64,000 bases of DNA. It comes from Capsaspora owczarzaki ATCC 30864 (Eukaryota > Opisthokonta > Filasterea). A program made the translations under genes and the position numbers. Of this stretch, positions 46,506 to 58,605 are shown one piece after another. Numbering within the stretch: position 1 is the first letter of the stretch; every line of letters begins with the position of its first letter. Under the pieces are notes generated by a model that had not been told where the DNA came from, did no database searches, and saw only the letters and a list, made by a program, of their open reading frames with translations. The stretch covers positions 529,095 through 593,094 of the forward strand of contig NW_011887296.1 in assembly GCF_000151315.2 (NCBI RefSeq). Reading direction: 5' to 3'.

Positions 46506-49219
46506 TCAAGACCCAAAGTGCTCGGCCTTGTGATCAATAGCGCGGTACTCGTAAACACCCTTGCCGTCAAACTGAAGGACGTACTCGTGGTGGCGCCAGA
46601 GCGACTTGCGGTGGGACACGGTGAAGAGGGTAATGTTGAGCTTGCGGCAGTGGTCGTACATGAAGCCCTCCACGTCGACCGAGACGGCGCTGGTGCACTC
46701 GTCGAGAATGGCAAACTGAGGACGGTGGTAGAACAGACGAGCCATGGCCACGCGTTGCTTTTCGCCGCCGGAAAGCACGTCCATCCAGTCCTGCACGGCA
46801 TCCCAGCCGTTCTCGCGGTCGGCCAAGTAGTCGAGCTTGACTTGCTTCAAAAACTCGAGCAGGTCGGCGTCGGTCATGCCGCGCTTGGCGAGGTCTGCTT
46901 GCGAGTGCGGGTAGATGACCTGGTCGCGGAGGGTGCCGAGCGTCATGTAGGGACGTTGGGGCACGTAAAAGAGCTTCTCCTTTGCGGGCTTTGTGAGCTT
47001 GCCGCCAAAGATGGGCCAGAGCTCGCCGAGCGTTCGGAAGAGCGAGCTCTTGCCGCAGCCGTTGGGGCCTGCCACGAGGACGTTGCAGCCCGACTTGACC
47101 TCGAACGAGAGGGCGCGCACGAGAATGTCGCCGTTGGGCGTGACCAACGGCACGTTCTCAAACTTGATGACGTGGTCCTGGTAGAAAATCTTGCCAGCGT
47201 TCGGCGCCACTGGTGGCAAGCCCGAGTTGTCCTGCGCAGCGGCGGCAGTGGCAGACGCGCCTGCCTGCTGGCTCTGGACCATGGTGCGCTTGTAGCGGTC
47301 GTGGTTGAGATCGTGCAGCACCTCCATCAGGTCGGTCATGCGGGTGGTGAAACCGGCAAGACGCGTGAGCTCGCGGCCCGCGAGGACGAGACGGCCGACG
47401 GCGGTGGCCAGGTTGATGAGCATGCGTCCGCTCTTGTAGTAATCTTCCATCATCTCCGAGTGAGACATGCCCTTGAAGCGCTCGCTGGTTGGGTCCATGA
47501 AGGGACGGCTGACGACAGTGAAGCCGATGATCGTGGCAAAGTACTTGGCGACGAACGAGTCAATGACGCCCATGCCAAAGCGGAATTGCATCGAGCGACG
47601 GAGCATGTTCACCAGGCGGTTGAAGGTCTGGGTGATGACGAGCTTCTCCTTCTCGTTGCCATTGTAGAAGGCGATTTCTTCGGCGTTCGTGATGAGACGC
47701 GAGTTGACAAAGCGGAACTCGCCCTCGAGGCGCTGCTCGTTGACCGTGTACCAGCCCGTCGGGCGGCGTAGGCGGGTGAGGAAGGCGCCAGAGACGGCGA
47801 GGTAGGCGAGCATGTACGCCGGGCCTTGGGCGCCGATCGAGCCGGCGAGCTTGCGTGCGTAGATGAAAATGTCCAGAATCGGCTTGGACACGTTCGAGTA
47901 CAAGTCGGCGATCGAGTCGCAAAACTTTTCCAAGTCCTGGGTGAGCAGCTGGTCGGCGTTGGCAATGCGGTTGTCGAGGTTGGAGATCTTGTAGTAGGTG
48001 AAGCCGCGCAGGTACTCGCTGTACAGGTGGTTGGTGAGGCGTGTGCGGAAGCGCAGCGCCAACTCGTTCAGGCCGTACTTGAGCAGGTTGGTCACGCAGC
48101 TGATGGGCAGCAGGGCGTTGAAAAAGTGGACCAGGCCCTCACGGAAGCCCGCCGCGTCGCGGCTAATGATGGTCGACTCGATGGCGGTGGTGGTCTTGAT
48201 CATCCACAGATCGCAGTAGGTTCGTCCGACCATGGCTGCTGCGACGAGCACAATGAATCCCATCTCGGGAGTAAAGACGCCCGGAATGACAATCCTGAGC
48301 AGCTTGCGCAACCGCGCAAAGAAGACGCCGTCGACTGCAATCTTGGACTTTGCTTGGCGGCTCGCGGCAGCGGCTGCGGCGGATGTTGCGACCGAGTCAT
48401 CCTACAAGCGTTGCATTCGTGGGGGGGGGGGGTGAGCAAAATTGACAAGCTTTGAGTTTTTGCGAGAAGCTCAGAAGATTTTCTCAGAAATTCTGATTTT
48501 CTGTGTTTTTTTTTTTTCTTTTTCTTTATGATGATTTGAAGCTGGTTTTTTTCAGTTGCTTTATCGATATCAGCTTGCGATATTCACATGTTGAAATCAA
48601 TAGAGAATGGAGAAATGGATTGAATGTCCAACTGCTTGATTCAAGTCGAGCGTCGTGTTGCGGAAGCGGAACCCGAAACATCCGACCTGCTTCCAGCGCT
48701 TCCGCTGCTGCTGCTGCTCCTGTGACCAAAGCCCCAGCGCTGCAGCACCCGCGGCGATCAACGGGTCGCGCCGACCCACGATTGAATGGTGAGCTTGTTT
48801 TCCGCTCTACTGCAACAAGCCACTCGAAGGGGGTCGATCGCGACTCGGGAGGAAATTGAAGTGAATGAAGAGCGGAGAGCATCATTGATCTAACAATGAC
48901 CACCACCAGCACCAGCCACCCCTGCCCCATCCAGACACACACATACACGCTCGAATGGTGAACAATGAACATTTGGCGCCTTGGGTGGAGGAAGGGCTCG
49001 AGTGGACGAGTCGTACGGCGTTGGCTCTCTTTCCCCTTAACTACTGACTGATTCTACTGGCTGATTCTACTGACAGTGACTCTGACTGACTTGGCTTTCG
49101 CTTACCTTGGAGCTTGACTTTGGGTTGCGCGTGACGGCAGAGTAGATGCCGACGAGCAGGAAGGCGCTGCCGACTGCAATGCCGTAGGACTTTGTGTGCT
49201 TGGACAAGATGGACGGCAT
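46506..49219 (-). CDS. ABCD3: Peroxisomal ABC half-transporter PMP70 (ABCD3)
   Basis: Imports acyl-CoAs into peroxisomes as a dimer. Minus-strand exons 49106-49219 and 46506-48401 (phase 0) give 669 residues (human 659). The short first exon encodes the N-terminal membrane and targeting segment. The EAA-like motif NSRLITNAEEIAFYNGN, Walker A GPNGCGKS, signature LSGGEKQR and Walker B FAILDECTSA are all intact, and SHRKSLWRHHEY is PMP70-specific. PMP70 is favoured over ABCD1/2 by the close match along the transmembrane region (for example RTYCDLWMIKTTTAIES). The 704 bp intron holds a poly(G) run at its 3' end. Confidence 0.96.
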
Positions 49220-49440
49220 GACTGGATTTTGCTATGAGAAAAGAAAAAAAGGACTAGACTTTTGTAGGAGAAGTCAAGTGGATTTAGTATGTGAAGGAGT
49301 GTAAAAAACGGAGTGGGTCGTATGATGTTTGACTCTCTGACTTTTCGCTTGCATTCACTTTGGTTTTTCTTTGTCATTTATTCTATTCTTTGTCCAGTCT
49401 TTTATTGTACTACTTTGTGTTTGTATTGGTGAATTAATCA

Positions 49441-52132
49441 ATGCCTGGCAGCAGTGGATATACTTGGATTGCTCGCACAAACTCAACCTCGAGTCTGTCA
49501 GTGAGGTACAGTGACTTGCTCAAGCCCCTTTAACCCACCGCCGACTCTTCATCATCATCATCATCATCGTCATCATCATCATTATCATCACCATCAGCTG
49601 CAGCTGCAGCAGTTGATTGTCCTGCGATGCAGACCCCCTTCTTCGTCCAGTCATGAGAACTCAATCACACACCGGTGACACGACTCGCTCACCACATCTA
49701 CGCGCGTGTTTTGCAACTGTGCACTTTTGCATTCTGACTATTGTTTTGTTTTTTGGGGGGGGGGGCTGGGGGCGGGGCGAACACTGGTTCAGGTACGGTC
49801 ACAGCCTCACGCTGCTGGACGGCTCGCTCTACCTGTTTGGTGGCACGACCAACGACGTGAGCAACACTGCGTCCGAGGACACGTACGCAGAGTACTTTGG
49901 CGACTTGCATGTAGCCGCGAGTAAGTCTCACAGTGATGAGGAAGTAGCTACTACTTGAGTTACGTTTTGAATTGGAATTGTTGTACGGAACGTTACTCAC
50001 AATCACTGTGATCTGTGTGTGTGTGTTTGTGTGTTTGTGTGTGTGCGAATTACGTGTCGCTGTCGTTTTGCCGTTTGGTAGCAACGGGACCAGATGCATA
50101 TGCGTGGAAGAAAATCGAGCAGCAAGGCGACCTGCCCAAGGAGCGCGAAGGCCACACGACGAACGCGTTTGCAGGCCAGCTGTATCTGTTTGGAGGCAGC
50201 GCCGACCATGAGACAAACCTGAGTTTCAACACGGTGCATTCGTTCAATCCGGGTGAGCTGGGAACAAGCTGTTGACCAGAAGACCAACAAAAGAAGGGTT
50301 TGATTGTTTTGTCAACTCACCGTATTCTTCCATGTATCCCCCTTTTGTTTGCAGCCACGAATGCGTGGACGCTGTGCAAGCCCGCAGGCTCGCTGCCAAA
50401 GCCGCGACTCAACCACACTGCGACGGATTTCGGTGTGGGCAAGGTGCTGGTTTTTGGCGGCTATTGCAACCGCGAAGCCATTAACGATTTTGCCGTCCTC
50501 GACATCCGTAAGACAGCTGAACTGTTGTAGCAGCGTGTCTGTCTGTGTGTGTGTGTGTGCCTTGGTTTGAATTGATTTGATGGCATTATTATTTTGCACG
50601 CTCCATCCCTTAGCGACCATGTCCTGGTCTGTCCCTTCCACGAGCGGACCGGTCCCTTCTCCCCGATGCGACCACGCGGCTGCATCCATTGACAGCCGTG
50701 TCTACATTTTTGGAGGCACGGCCGGGTCGGATGTGTGGCTCAACTCTCTGCACTGCCTCGACACTGGTAGGGGCAAATCTGCAGAACTTTTGTCGTTCAA
50801 GGGAGTTGCTTTTGGTTTTTGACTGACGAAAAACAACAAAAAAAAACGGTTTGTTCCACACCCGATGCGTTGGATTTCACAGCGACCATGGCGTGGACCA
50901 GCATTAATGTCGCCAACCCTCCAATTGCTCGCGACTTTTGCACCTTGATTGCCTTCCCAGAGGCTGATGGGGACGCGCTTGTGCTCTTTGCTGGCACGAC
51001 GGGTGCTCAGGACGGCGACGAGGGCGATGCTGTTCATTTCAACGATGTGCATGTGTTCCAGTCTGGTAAGGGCAGAGTTGTGGTGTGAACGTTGTACAAG
51101 AGAGCTGAAACCCGCGCTGATTGTCGTTGCTTGTCTTGCTTGTTGACATTACTTGTGCAGCGTCTAGCAACTGGCGCCTTGTCGCGCCGGAGGGCAAAGC
51201 CCCTGCAGAGCGCTGGGGACACTCGGCGGTGCTTGTAAACAGCGAGATGATTGTTGTTGGCGGCACCAACGACACGTGCGACTTGAACGACACCATCGCG
51301 CTGACCCTTCCCGTGCATGGTATGGTTCAAAAATGGCATTTGTACAACTACCTCTTTGGCTTGTGGCTCACGTTGCTTTTGATTGGCGTTTCAATGGTTT
51401 TTCAATCACTTTGCAGTCGAGTCCAAGGTCGCGCAGCTCAAACGAACCATGCAAATTCCCGTGGGCAAGCCAAGCCAAGCAACCCCGAATGCCACAAAGC
51501 CTTCTGAACCCATTGCGGCTACTGCTGCTGCTGCTGCTACTACTACTACCACTACCACTACTTCTACTGCCGAAGCTGCTGCTCCTGTCACAGCTGCACA
51601 GAGTGCTGCCAGCTCGGTTTCGCCGCTTCCTCGCACAACGCCACCGCAAGTTTCGTACGCCATCAACACTCCCGTCCCCGCTCCTGCCCCGGTCATCATT
51701 CCGACCGTCATTCCAAGCAGTGCTGTTGGCAGCGACGTGACTGCGCCGGTTGATCAGCTGGAGCAAAACATGCTCTCCACGCTCAAGCAGCTCTTCGAGA
51801 CGCTCCGCGCGCAAACAGCGCATGTCGACCACCGCTTGCTGCAACTGGAGGAGGACAACCGCGCACTCGAAGCAACGCGGACTGTGCAGACCGAGATTTT
51901 CGCTCAGCAGCAGCAGGAGGTCGAGCAGCTCATCCAGGAGCACAAGCGCGACAACGAGGCTTGGCTGGCCGCGCTGACTTCCGAGAATGACGTGCAACGG
52001 GCTGCGCTGAATGCTGAATGGGCTGACCTGCGCAACCAGCAAGCGCAGCTGGTCAAGGATCGCGAAATGTTTACCGAAAAGTCCAAAAAGATGGAGGCGA
52101 TCATGCAGCAGTTTTCGTCGCTGGGTCAGTAG
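49441..52132 (+). CDS. Kelch-repeat protein with C-terminal coiled coil
   Basis: Eight exons: 49441-49505, 49793-49920, 50082-50252, 50355-50507, 50614-50766, 50883-51065, 51161-51319 and 51417-52132, giving 575 residues. Exons 2-7 each carry one kelch blade with the pattern R-x-G/D-H-x-x-x ... V/L-Y-x-F/V-G-G, starting RYGHSLTLLDGSLYLFGG. Six blades suggest one closed propeller. The last exon has an Ala/Thr/Pro-rich linker and a coiled coil from about DQLEQNMLSTLKQLFETLR to the end. The overall plan resembles RABEPK or Tea1-type kelch scaffolds, but no orthologue is certain. The start at 49441 was found by phase: its exon ends V-R and completes the first RYGHS. A (CAT)n run lies in the first intron near 49549-49590. 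Confidence 0.85.
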
Positions 52133-52409
52133 GCGGACTGCGGTGTCTGTGATGTGTGTTGTTTCTTTCTAGGGACAGCTTCTCGTCGGTTTTGTGGTGT
52201 GTGTATGTGTGTGTGTGTGAGGACAAGTCTCTTGTTTGCCCCAACGTGAATGTCGTTGCTTGAACTGCTCCGTCTCAATCGAAATTGTGCAATGAATTCT
52301 GCTCCTGATCCAATTTCATCATCTTTGCTCAAACCCACCAATTTTTTTTTATTCGCAGTCATTTCCCATTTCTTGTATCTTGTTGCTGGAGTTTTCGCTA
52401 CCGAGTGTG

Positions 52410-53577
52410 ATGATGACGGACACTGGAGTGAACGCCGCATGGCTGCTGTGCGACGAGCGCGCGCCTGCTGCCGACGACGACGCTGCGGGCCTTGAGGAAG
52501 AGCGCCTGTTTGGCCTGTTCATTGACGCCATTGACGCAGTGTTCCATCGCTGGACTGCGCTGCAGCTCGCGCTGGAGCAAGGCTGGGGCGGCAACGGCTC
52601 GGCGCGCAAAGTCGCGTGGATGAAGGACGACGTGATTGTGCAATTCAAGGACGCCCTCCGCGCATCGGAAGGACCCCTCAAAGGTAAAAACTACTGAGGT
52701 CGTTTTTTGCTCACTTTGAGTGAGGATGACGGCCCGGGTGTTGGGAGCGAGTGGCGCGAATGGGACTGCCGGACGTGTTTTCCTTGCTCACCCTTGATGC
52801 TTGATGTCTTTGTATGGGTTTTGACAGGATCACCAGTCTATGCCGACGAAATTGATCAGCAGTTGCAGGCTGCTTTGGAGGCTGATTTCAACATGCAGCT
52901 CGAGGACAACAGCTCACGAGAGGTAAAGATCACACTACAACAAAAGAGACAACAAGGCCCGATTGCTCGCGTTGTTCACCTCTGAGCGAGCGCGGTTTGG
53001 GGTTTTGCACGCATCGTCAAACCATGCTCACCAACATCACTTGAACAATACTACTCGAATGGCATGCTATGTGCGCGTGGTGATGCGGAAATTTCCTGGA
53101 TTGCAGGTCGCACGATTGATTGTTGACGCGTTTACCAAGATTGCCACCGGACAAAGCCAGCTGATTGAAGAGTTTGTGGAGAAGAGCCAACGCCATGCTG
53201 GGGGTGCCCGAGCATCCCAGCAAGGCGCGACTCCCTTCAGTCAGGACAATGACGACGACGACGACGACGACGACGACTATGAGGATGACGATACTGCAGC
53301 GGCAGGCGACCAAGCTGCGACCAATGCCATGGTACGTACAGAACGTTGAGGCTATCGGGTTTGTCGAGATTGGCCTGTTGGACAAATGGGCACTGTTTCC
53401 GCAGTGAGAGTTACCCGTCAAACTCACTTTTGTCGCTTGTCTTGCACCTTGACGACTCAGCGCGCCATGTCCCTGAACGATGGGCCCAGCTCATCGTCCA
53501 GCAGCGCACCTGCAGGCCCACAAGTCGATGCCGATGGCTGGGAGGTGGTTTCGCCAAAGCGAAAGGGGCGAAAGTAA
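52410..53577 (+). CDS. TSR2: TSR2 pre-rRNA processing protein / eS26 escort chaperone
   Basis: Binds newly made ribosomal protein eS26 and hands it to pre-40S particles. Exons 52410-52683, 52828-52922, 53107-53331 and 53461-53577 give 236 residues (human TSR2 about 191). The N-terminal helical domain (LFGLFIDAIDAVFHRWTALQ, then EQGWGG) and the C-terminal VDADGWEVVSPKRKGRK match the TSR2 family. An acidic run of about nine Asp (53250-53277) sits before the C-terminal motif, as acidic stretches do in yeast Tsr2. Two adjacent ATGs (52410, 52413) could start it. It follows the kelch gene on the same strand after 277 bp. Confidence 0.9.
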
Positions 53578-53933
53578 TCCTTGAGCGATTCAATACTACA
53601 ACTTTTGCTCATCATTCCTGTGCGTGCATCTGGATCCATTCAACGGATTCTAACCATGAACACTTTTATATGGAGATCAACGGTAGGCACCGTTTCCCGA
53701 GCACACACAACAAACACGAAAACAAAAAAAAAAAAAGTCATAACAGTCAAACAAAGAAAGATGGAAAGAAAGAAAGAAAAAAAAAAACAGCCTTTCGTCG
53801 CTTTTCAAAAGCTAACGTACATGCATGCAATGAGGAAAACAACAACCACAGCGTTCAAATCACAACAAAAAAGGCAATTTTTCTCAAACAAGAAAGCGCG
53901 GCAAACCACAATACAACGTTGCGGTCAAAAAGT
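53578..53933. other. Tail-to-tail spacer
   Basis: A 356 bp A-rich spacer between the ends of TSR2 and the dystrophin-like gene, with GAAA runs near 53755-53790. No gene is seen. Confidence 0.55.
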
Positions 53934-56900
53934 TTAGAACTTGGTCTTCTTCTGGTTGCCCAGGGCAATGACAGTCTCGAGGCAGTTGACCACCTTGATG
54001 GGTCGGCGACCTTCCATAATGTCGTAAATGTTGCACATGGACTTTTCTGGGACGCCGAGCGTCTTGCAGCCTTCGAGGAACTTTTCGAGATTCTCCATGA
54101 TGCGAATGGTGGGGAGGCTGGTGCCGGGTGCTGGCTCGACGGGCTCAAGCGAAGCTTCGTCGGGCAGGAAGGCGCGCAGCAAGTGGCAAGCAAGGACACC
54201 ATCCTTGAGGCGGCGAGGCATCTCGTTCAGCACGTTGTCCTCGGTGACTCCGGGGACATCCATGCCGGCCTCCTCCTCGATGGCGAACATGATACGCAGC
54301 CAGCGATCGGCCACAGCCTTGTCTTGAATCGACTGGCGCTTGAGTGTCAAGCGCTGAGTGAACGAGCCACCCTTCTGACGGAGGCCAGACAGAGGACCAA
54401 ACTCGCTGTGGGAAGGTAGGTCGGAAAGCAAAAAAAAACAAGACAAACGCAAGAAAAGTCAGTTCCTTCTTCCACGACCCGTGAGTCAGAGCCCAGTCAG
54501 CACCACAATCGTACTCGTTGTTCTCGCCAGAGACAGAGATGGTGGTGCCATCATCGTCATCGTCTGCCTGAGCCTCAGTCTCGGCAAAATCGACAAGCTC
54601 GTCGAATTGAACGCGGGCCTTGCGAAGCGTCGACTTGGCCTCCTTGGCCATGGGAGTAAACCTAACCAAGAAAAAAATAACAGCAGAGAGCGGTGAGTAT
54701 ACCAGTTCAGCGTCCCCCAAAAGTCTCAACGAAAAAAAAAACCAGACGAAAAAAAAAAAAAAAAAAAACGCTTGCGCTGCGCAACAAAAAACACATACTT
54801 GGTCTCATCCTCGTTGTCAACAACTTGGAGAAGAGCGTCAGAGGCAGCCTCGACAGCCTTGGCGGTGGCGATGAGCTGCTCCTCAGACACTTGACCACCC
54901 TCGGCGTCGGTCTTGATCTGCTCGGCAAGCTGTGCGGCAGCAGTGTGCATGGCCTTGGCCTTGTCGGCAACATCCTCCGACCAGCCGACATTGGTGCGGC
55001 GAGTCGATGCAGCCTGGCTGACAAGCATCGAGGTCGACTCGGCAATGGCGCGAGCGGCTTGGAGCAGCTGCTCACCAAAGCCGGGCTCTTCGTAGTCGTC
55101 GACGGCGTTGAGGTGCTTGACAACAGCCTCAAGATCGGCAGAGGCCGCAAGCAGCTCCTCCTCGGCCAACAACTCGAGCTCGGAAGGCTCGATAAGGCCG
55201 TTGGGGTTTTGGCGGTTGAGGGTCGACTTGCGCTTGATCGACTTGCCGGCAGTGAGCGTGGAGCCAGCGGCGCCAACAAGGCCGGCTTGTGCGAGGTACT
55301 CTTCCACCGTAGAGTCCGAAACAGACTCTTGATGCGGCACCGAAGCGACAACGGCCGGGCGGGCCATCGCAGCTTGACCAGCAAGGGCGGCATAGTTGGG
55401 GTCGTTGTACACGTTGCCAGCACCAGCAGTCGAGTCCAACGGCTTGACCGATGAGTTGGGGGAGATTGGGGTGACGGCGTTCTTCACCTGCAGGCCGCCA
55501 GCGCCAGCAGCGTACATGACAGCGCCATCCATCTCGTCGGCATCGAAAGCAACGCGACGGGGCTCGGCCAAAAAGTCGGTTTGCGTGCCAGCGTCCAAGA
55601 ACTCGGTCGCTTGGACGCCAATGTCGTAGCGGGGCGAGCCCGAACCAGGCGGCGCTTGTTGAATAATGTGCTGGTGAATGATGGTAGGACCAGCCTGAAC
55701 AGTGGCGGGAGCAACCTCGCCCTCGGCACCCAACGCACCGAGGCTGCAAAAAAAAAAATGACAAAGGGAACAAAACAAAAACGCACAAAAAAACCAGTGG
55801 TAAGTGGTTAGTCGCTTGAAGGTGCGCAGACGAAACAATGAAACAGGGCAACAAAAGTCTTCAATGTACCGGTTGGCAAGACGGCCGATGAGAACGTGCG
55901 TCTCTTGGTCTTCGGCAGCAGTCATGGCGCGCATGTTGCTGTCGTCGCCGCCCTCGGTGACATCGACGCCCTTCTTGGGCAGCGCTGCCAGCTCGGTGGC
56001 TTGCATGCGCTCACGAGCAATGAGCAAGTCAATGTCGCTCGACTGGCTAATGTAGTCTCCGGACTGTGTAGTGTTGCGAGGGAGAACAGCATCAGAAAAC
56101 TGCAATGATGGATGCCAAAAACAAACAAACGCACAAACAAGGACAACACAAAACGGGAACACGCTGCTTACTGCGGGGAGCTGCCAGTCCCACTTCTTGC
56201 CAACGTTCTTGAGGCGGTTGCCAAAGACGTTCAGAGCGTTCTTTTCGGGGTAGCAGTACTCGAGCAGAGGGTGGTTGACCTTGTGCTTCTGGGCCTCGCG
56301 ACCGCTCAAGAAGCAAGTCTGGCACACGTCAAAGCCAAAGCACTTGAGGCATCGGTAGCGCAGACCAACGATGGGGTTGCGGCCGCAGACCTTGCAGCGA
56401 GCGTTGTGCACCACTGGAACAGGGCAACACAATGTCAGATATTTCGGTTGTGTTTTTCCTCCTCCTCCTCCTTCCCCCCCCCAAACAGCCTCCTGTAGAG
56501 CACTTACCAGACTCGGCATAGTTGAAGCGAGCGAGAAGCGGCACAAAGACAATGACCGACTGGTCAGCGAGCATCCAGTGCATGAACGCCTTCAGAGGGA
56601 GCTTGTTGTCCTTCTGGGCGTGTGCGGCATCAAAGCAAGCAGTGACCGTCTTGTTGATGCCCTCCTCGGAAGTGTCGAGGTCGGCGCTCATCTCGGCAAG
56701 ATCAACAACAATCTGTGCAGAGCAGCATGCGTGAGTCACCAGAACTATGCAAAACCCAAAGCTTGTGTGGCGACCGTCCATCCTACCTTGGCGAGCGACA
56801 CAATGTACTGGGCGAGCTGTGTCTGGCTGATCATGCCGTCGTTGTCAGAGTCGACGAGGCTGAAGGCGTCTGCAAAAACCAAAACAAGTCAAGCGATGAG

Positions 56901-58605
56901 GATACAGAGGTCAAAGACAACGTGTGACGCAAGTGTCATCGCTGCACGTACAGCGGAACTTGTCAGCCAGCTGACCAGACACCAGGGTGCTGGTGCCAAT
57001 CTTAAAGTCAAAGGCGCTGATGGCGCCAGTGCGCAGGCTACAAATGTTCGAGAAACGTCGGTGAGCAAAAAGGATGCCGGCTTCAACACCAACCGCGCTT
57101 CAACGAACGCTTTGTTTGTGGGGGGGGGACGTACCGGTCATAGACGCACAGCAGCCAGTGAACTGCATGTGTAGCGCACTCCTTGGGCTCGCTGATCGAA
57201 GCAAGCTCAAAGGCAAATGTCAAGCAGCGCAGCATCTCGCCAGAGGTGAAGGTCTGCAGTATTGCATGAGCGGGACACGAAAGACAAACGTGAGCGAACG
57301 AACAAACGGGGAGAAAGCTTCACTGCAACACGGTACGTACATCATTGCGGCCAGCAAGCATCGAGTTGTGGATGGCATCGAGCAGGTTGCGGAAGGACAG
57401 CTTGCGCACTGTGGTCGTCACAAAGCAGAGGTCAGCGACATCAACCACCATCACATCACCAAAAAAACAGGTGCAGTCGCAGCAACATACACGAGGTGTG
57501 CATCTGGACGTGGCGCAGCTTGATCACAGCGCGGTAGGCGGCAAAGCGAATGTTCTTGTACTCCTCTGCTCAGGTGTGGGCGTGCAAGTGAGCAAAGCCA
57601 CACAAGTAGTGCAATGCAGAACATGGTTCATACCGTGCTTGAACTTGAAGTCGATACGGGGATCGGTCCACTCGGTTGTGCCATTGTTGTGGCTGTCGTG
57701 TATGAAAACAAGCGAGGGTTTGAGTGAGCAAAATCACACAATAAAATAATTCAAAAAACACCAATCTCAGCACAAGGTGGGTTTGTCGACAAAATTCAAA
57801 ACATTTGGGGGTGTGAATGCTCTTTTTTGAAAGTTGGCACCTAATCTGAAAAAAGGGGGCGTTTTGAACCCTAAAGAATCTCCAAAAATCAAGGAGGGCG
57901 GGATTTTGTCATTTTTGAACTTTGAAAAAAAAAAAAAAAAAAAAAAGGCAAAAGCCACGAGATGAGCTTGTCAACGCTTGCACGCGGTTTGACGCGAGCT
58001 CAGCCAAACCGCCAGTACCACCCACGGGTGGCAGGCCATAGCGGGTTGTCAACAAAAAGGATGGATGACAAGACGTGGTTGAGCTGGGGGAAAGGGAGAG
58101 CCAATAGAACAATGTCGTCAAAATGCCGACAACCCAAAAAAAGAAGCTGTCAAAATGGTTGGAAAAAAAAAAAAGAACCTCCTCTTCCACAAGGTTGCTA
58201 GATTGCCCACGAATGCCTGACAAGAGAAGCCCCGGGGGAAGGGGGCGGGGGGGGGGGGCAAAAAGCAGATAGCGAAAGGAAGAAATGGGACAAGCCACTC
58301 AAAGCAGCACCAAAAGCGACGGTGGTAGGTCGTGGGGATGAGCGAGAGCGAGAAGGCGAATACTCACTCGACAAAGTACGGAAGACCCTCGTCCGTGCGA
58401 GACTGCTCCCAGCCAGACGGAAGGGGAGCTGAGGCAGCGAGAGCAAACACAGCAGAAACAGTCAGCGGTTAGGGTGTTGGAAGCAAGGAGCGCCGTGAGC
58501 AGCACAGAATACATGAAAAACCTAAAAAAAAAAAAATAAAAAAAAATAAAAAAAATCCATACTTGATGAGGAGGGCGATGCCTGGACGGCAGCGGCATTC
58601 ACCAT
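53934..58605 (-). CDS. Dystrophin-like protein: WW-EF-ZZ core, helical segment, C-terminal CH domain
   Basis: Fourteen minus-strand exons: 58563-58605, 58368-58428, 57634-57692, 57491-57565, 57341-57408, 57135-57253, 56952-57037, 56787-56869, 56508-56712, 56172-56413, 55870-56099, 54799-55743, 54515-54661 and 53934-54405; phases agree throughout, giving 944 residues. A WW domain (Trp21, Trp43, Pro46) precedes two dystrophin-type EF regions (NIRFAAYRAVIKLRHVQ; loop DSDNDGMISQTQ at 177-188; AFMHWMLADQSVIVFVPLL) and a ZZ finger (from about Cys273: CKVCGRNPIVGLRYRCLKC). After a low-complexity stretch come amphipathic helices that resemble the I/LWEQ actin-binding module of talin/HIP1 (AARAIAESTSMLV, SEEQLIATAKAVEAASDALL). 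Residues 788-944 form a calponin-type CH domain. It is likely a cortical actin or membrane linker. Confidence 0.9.
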
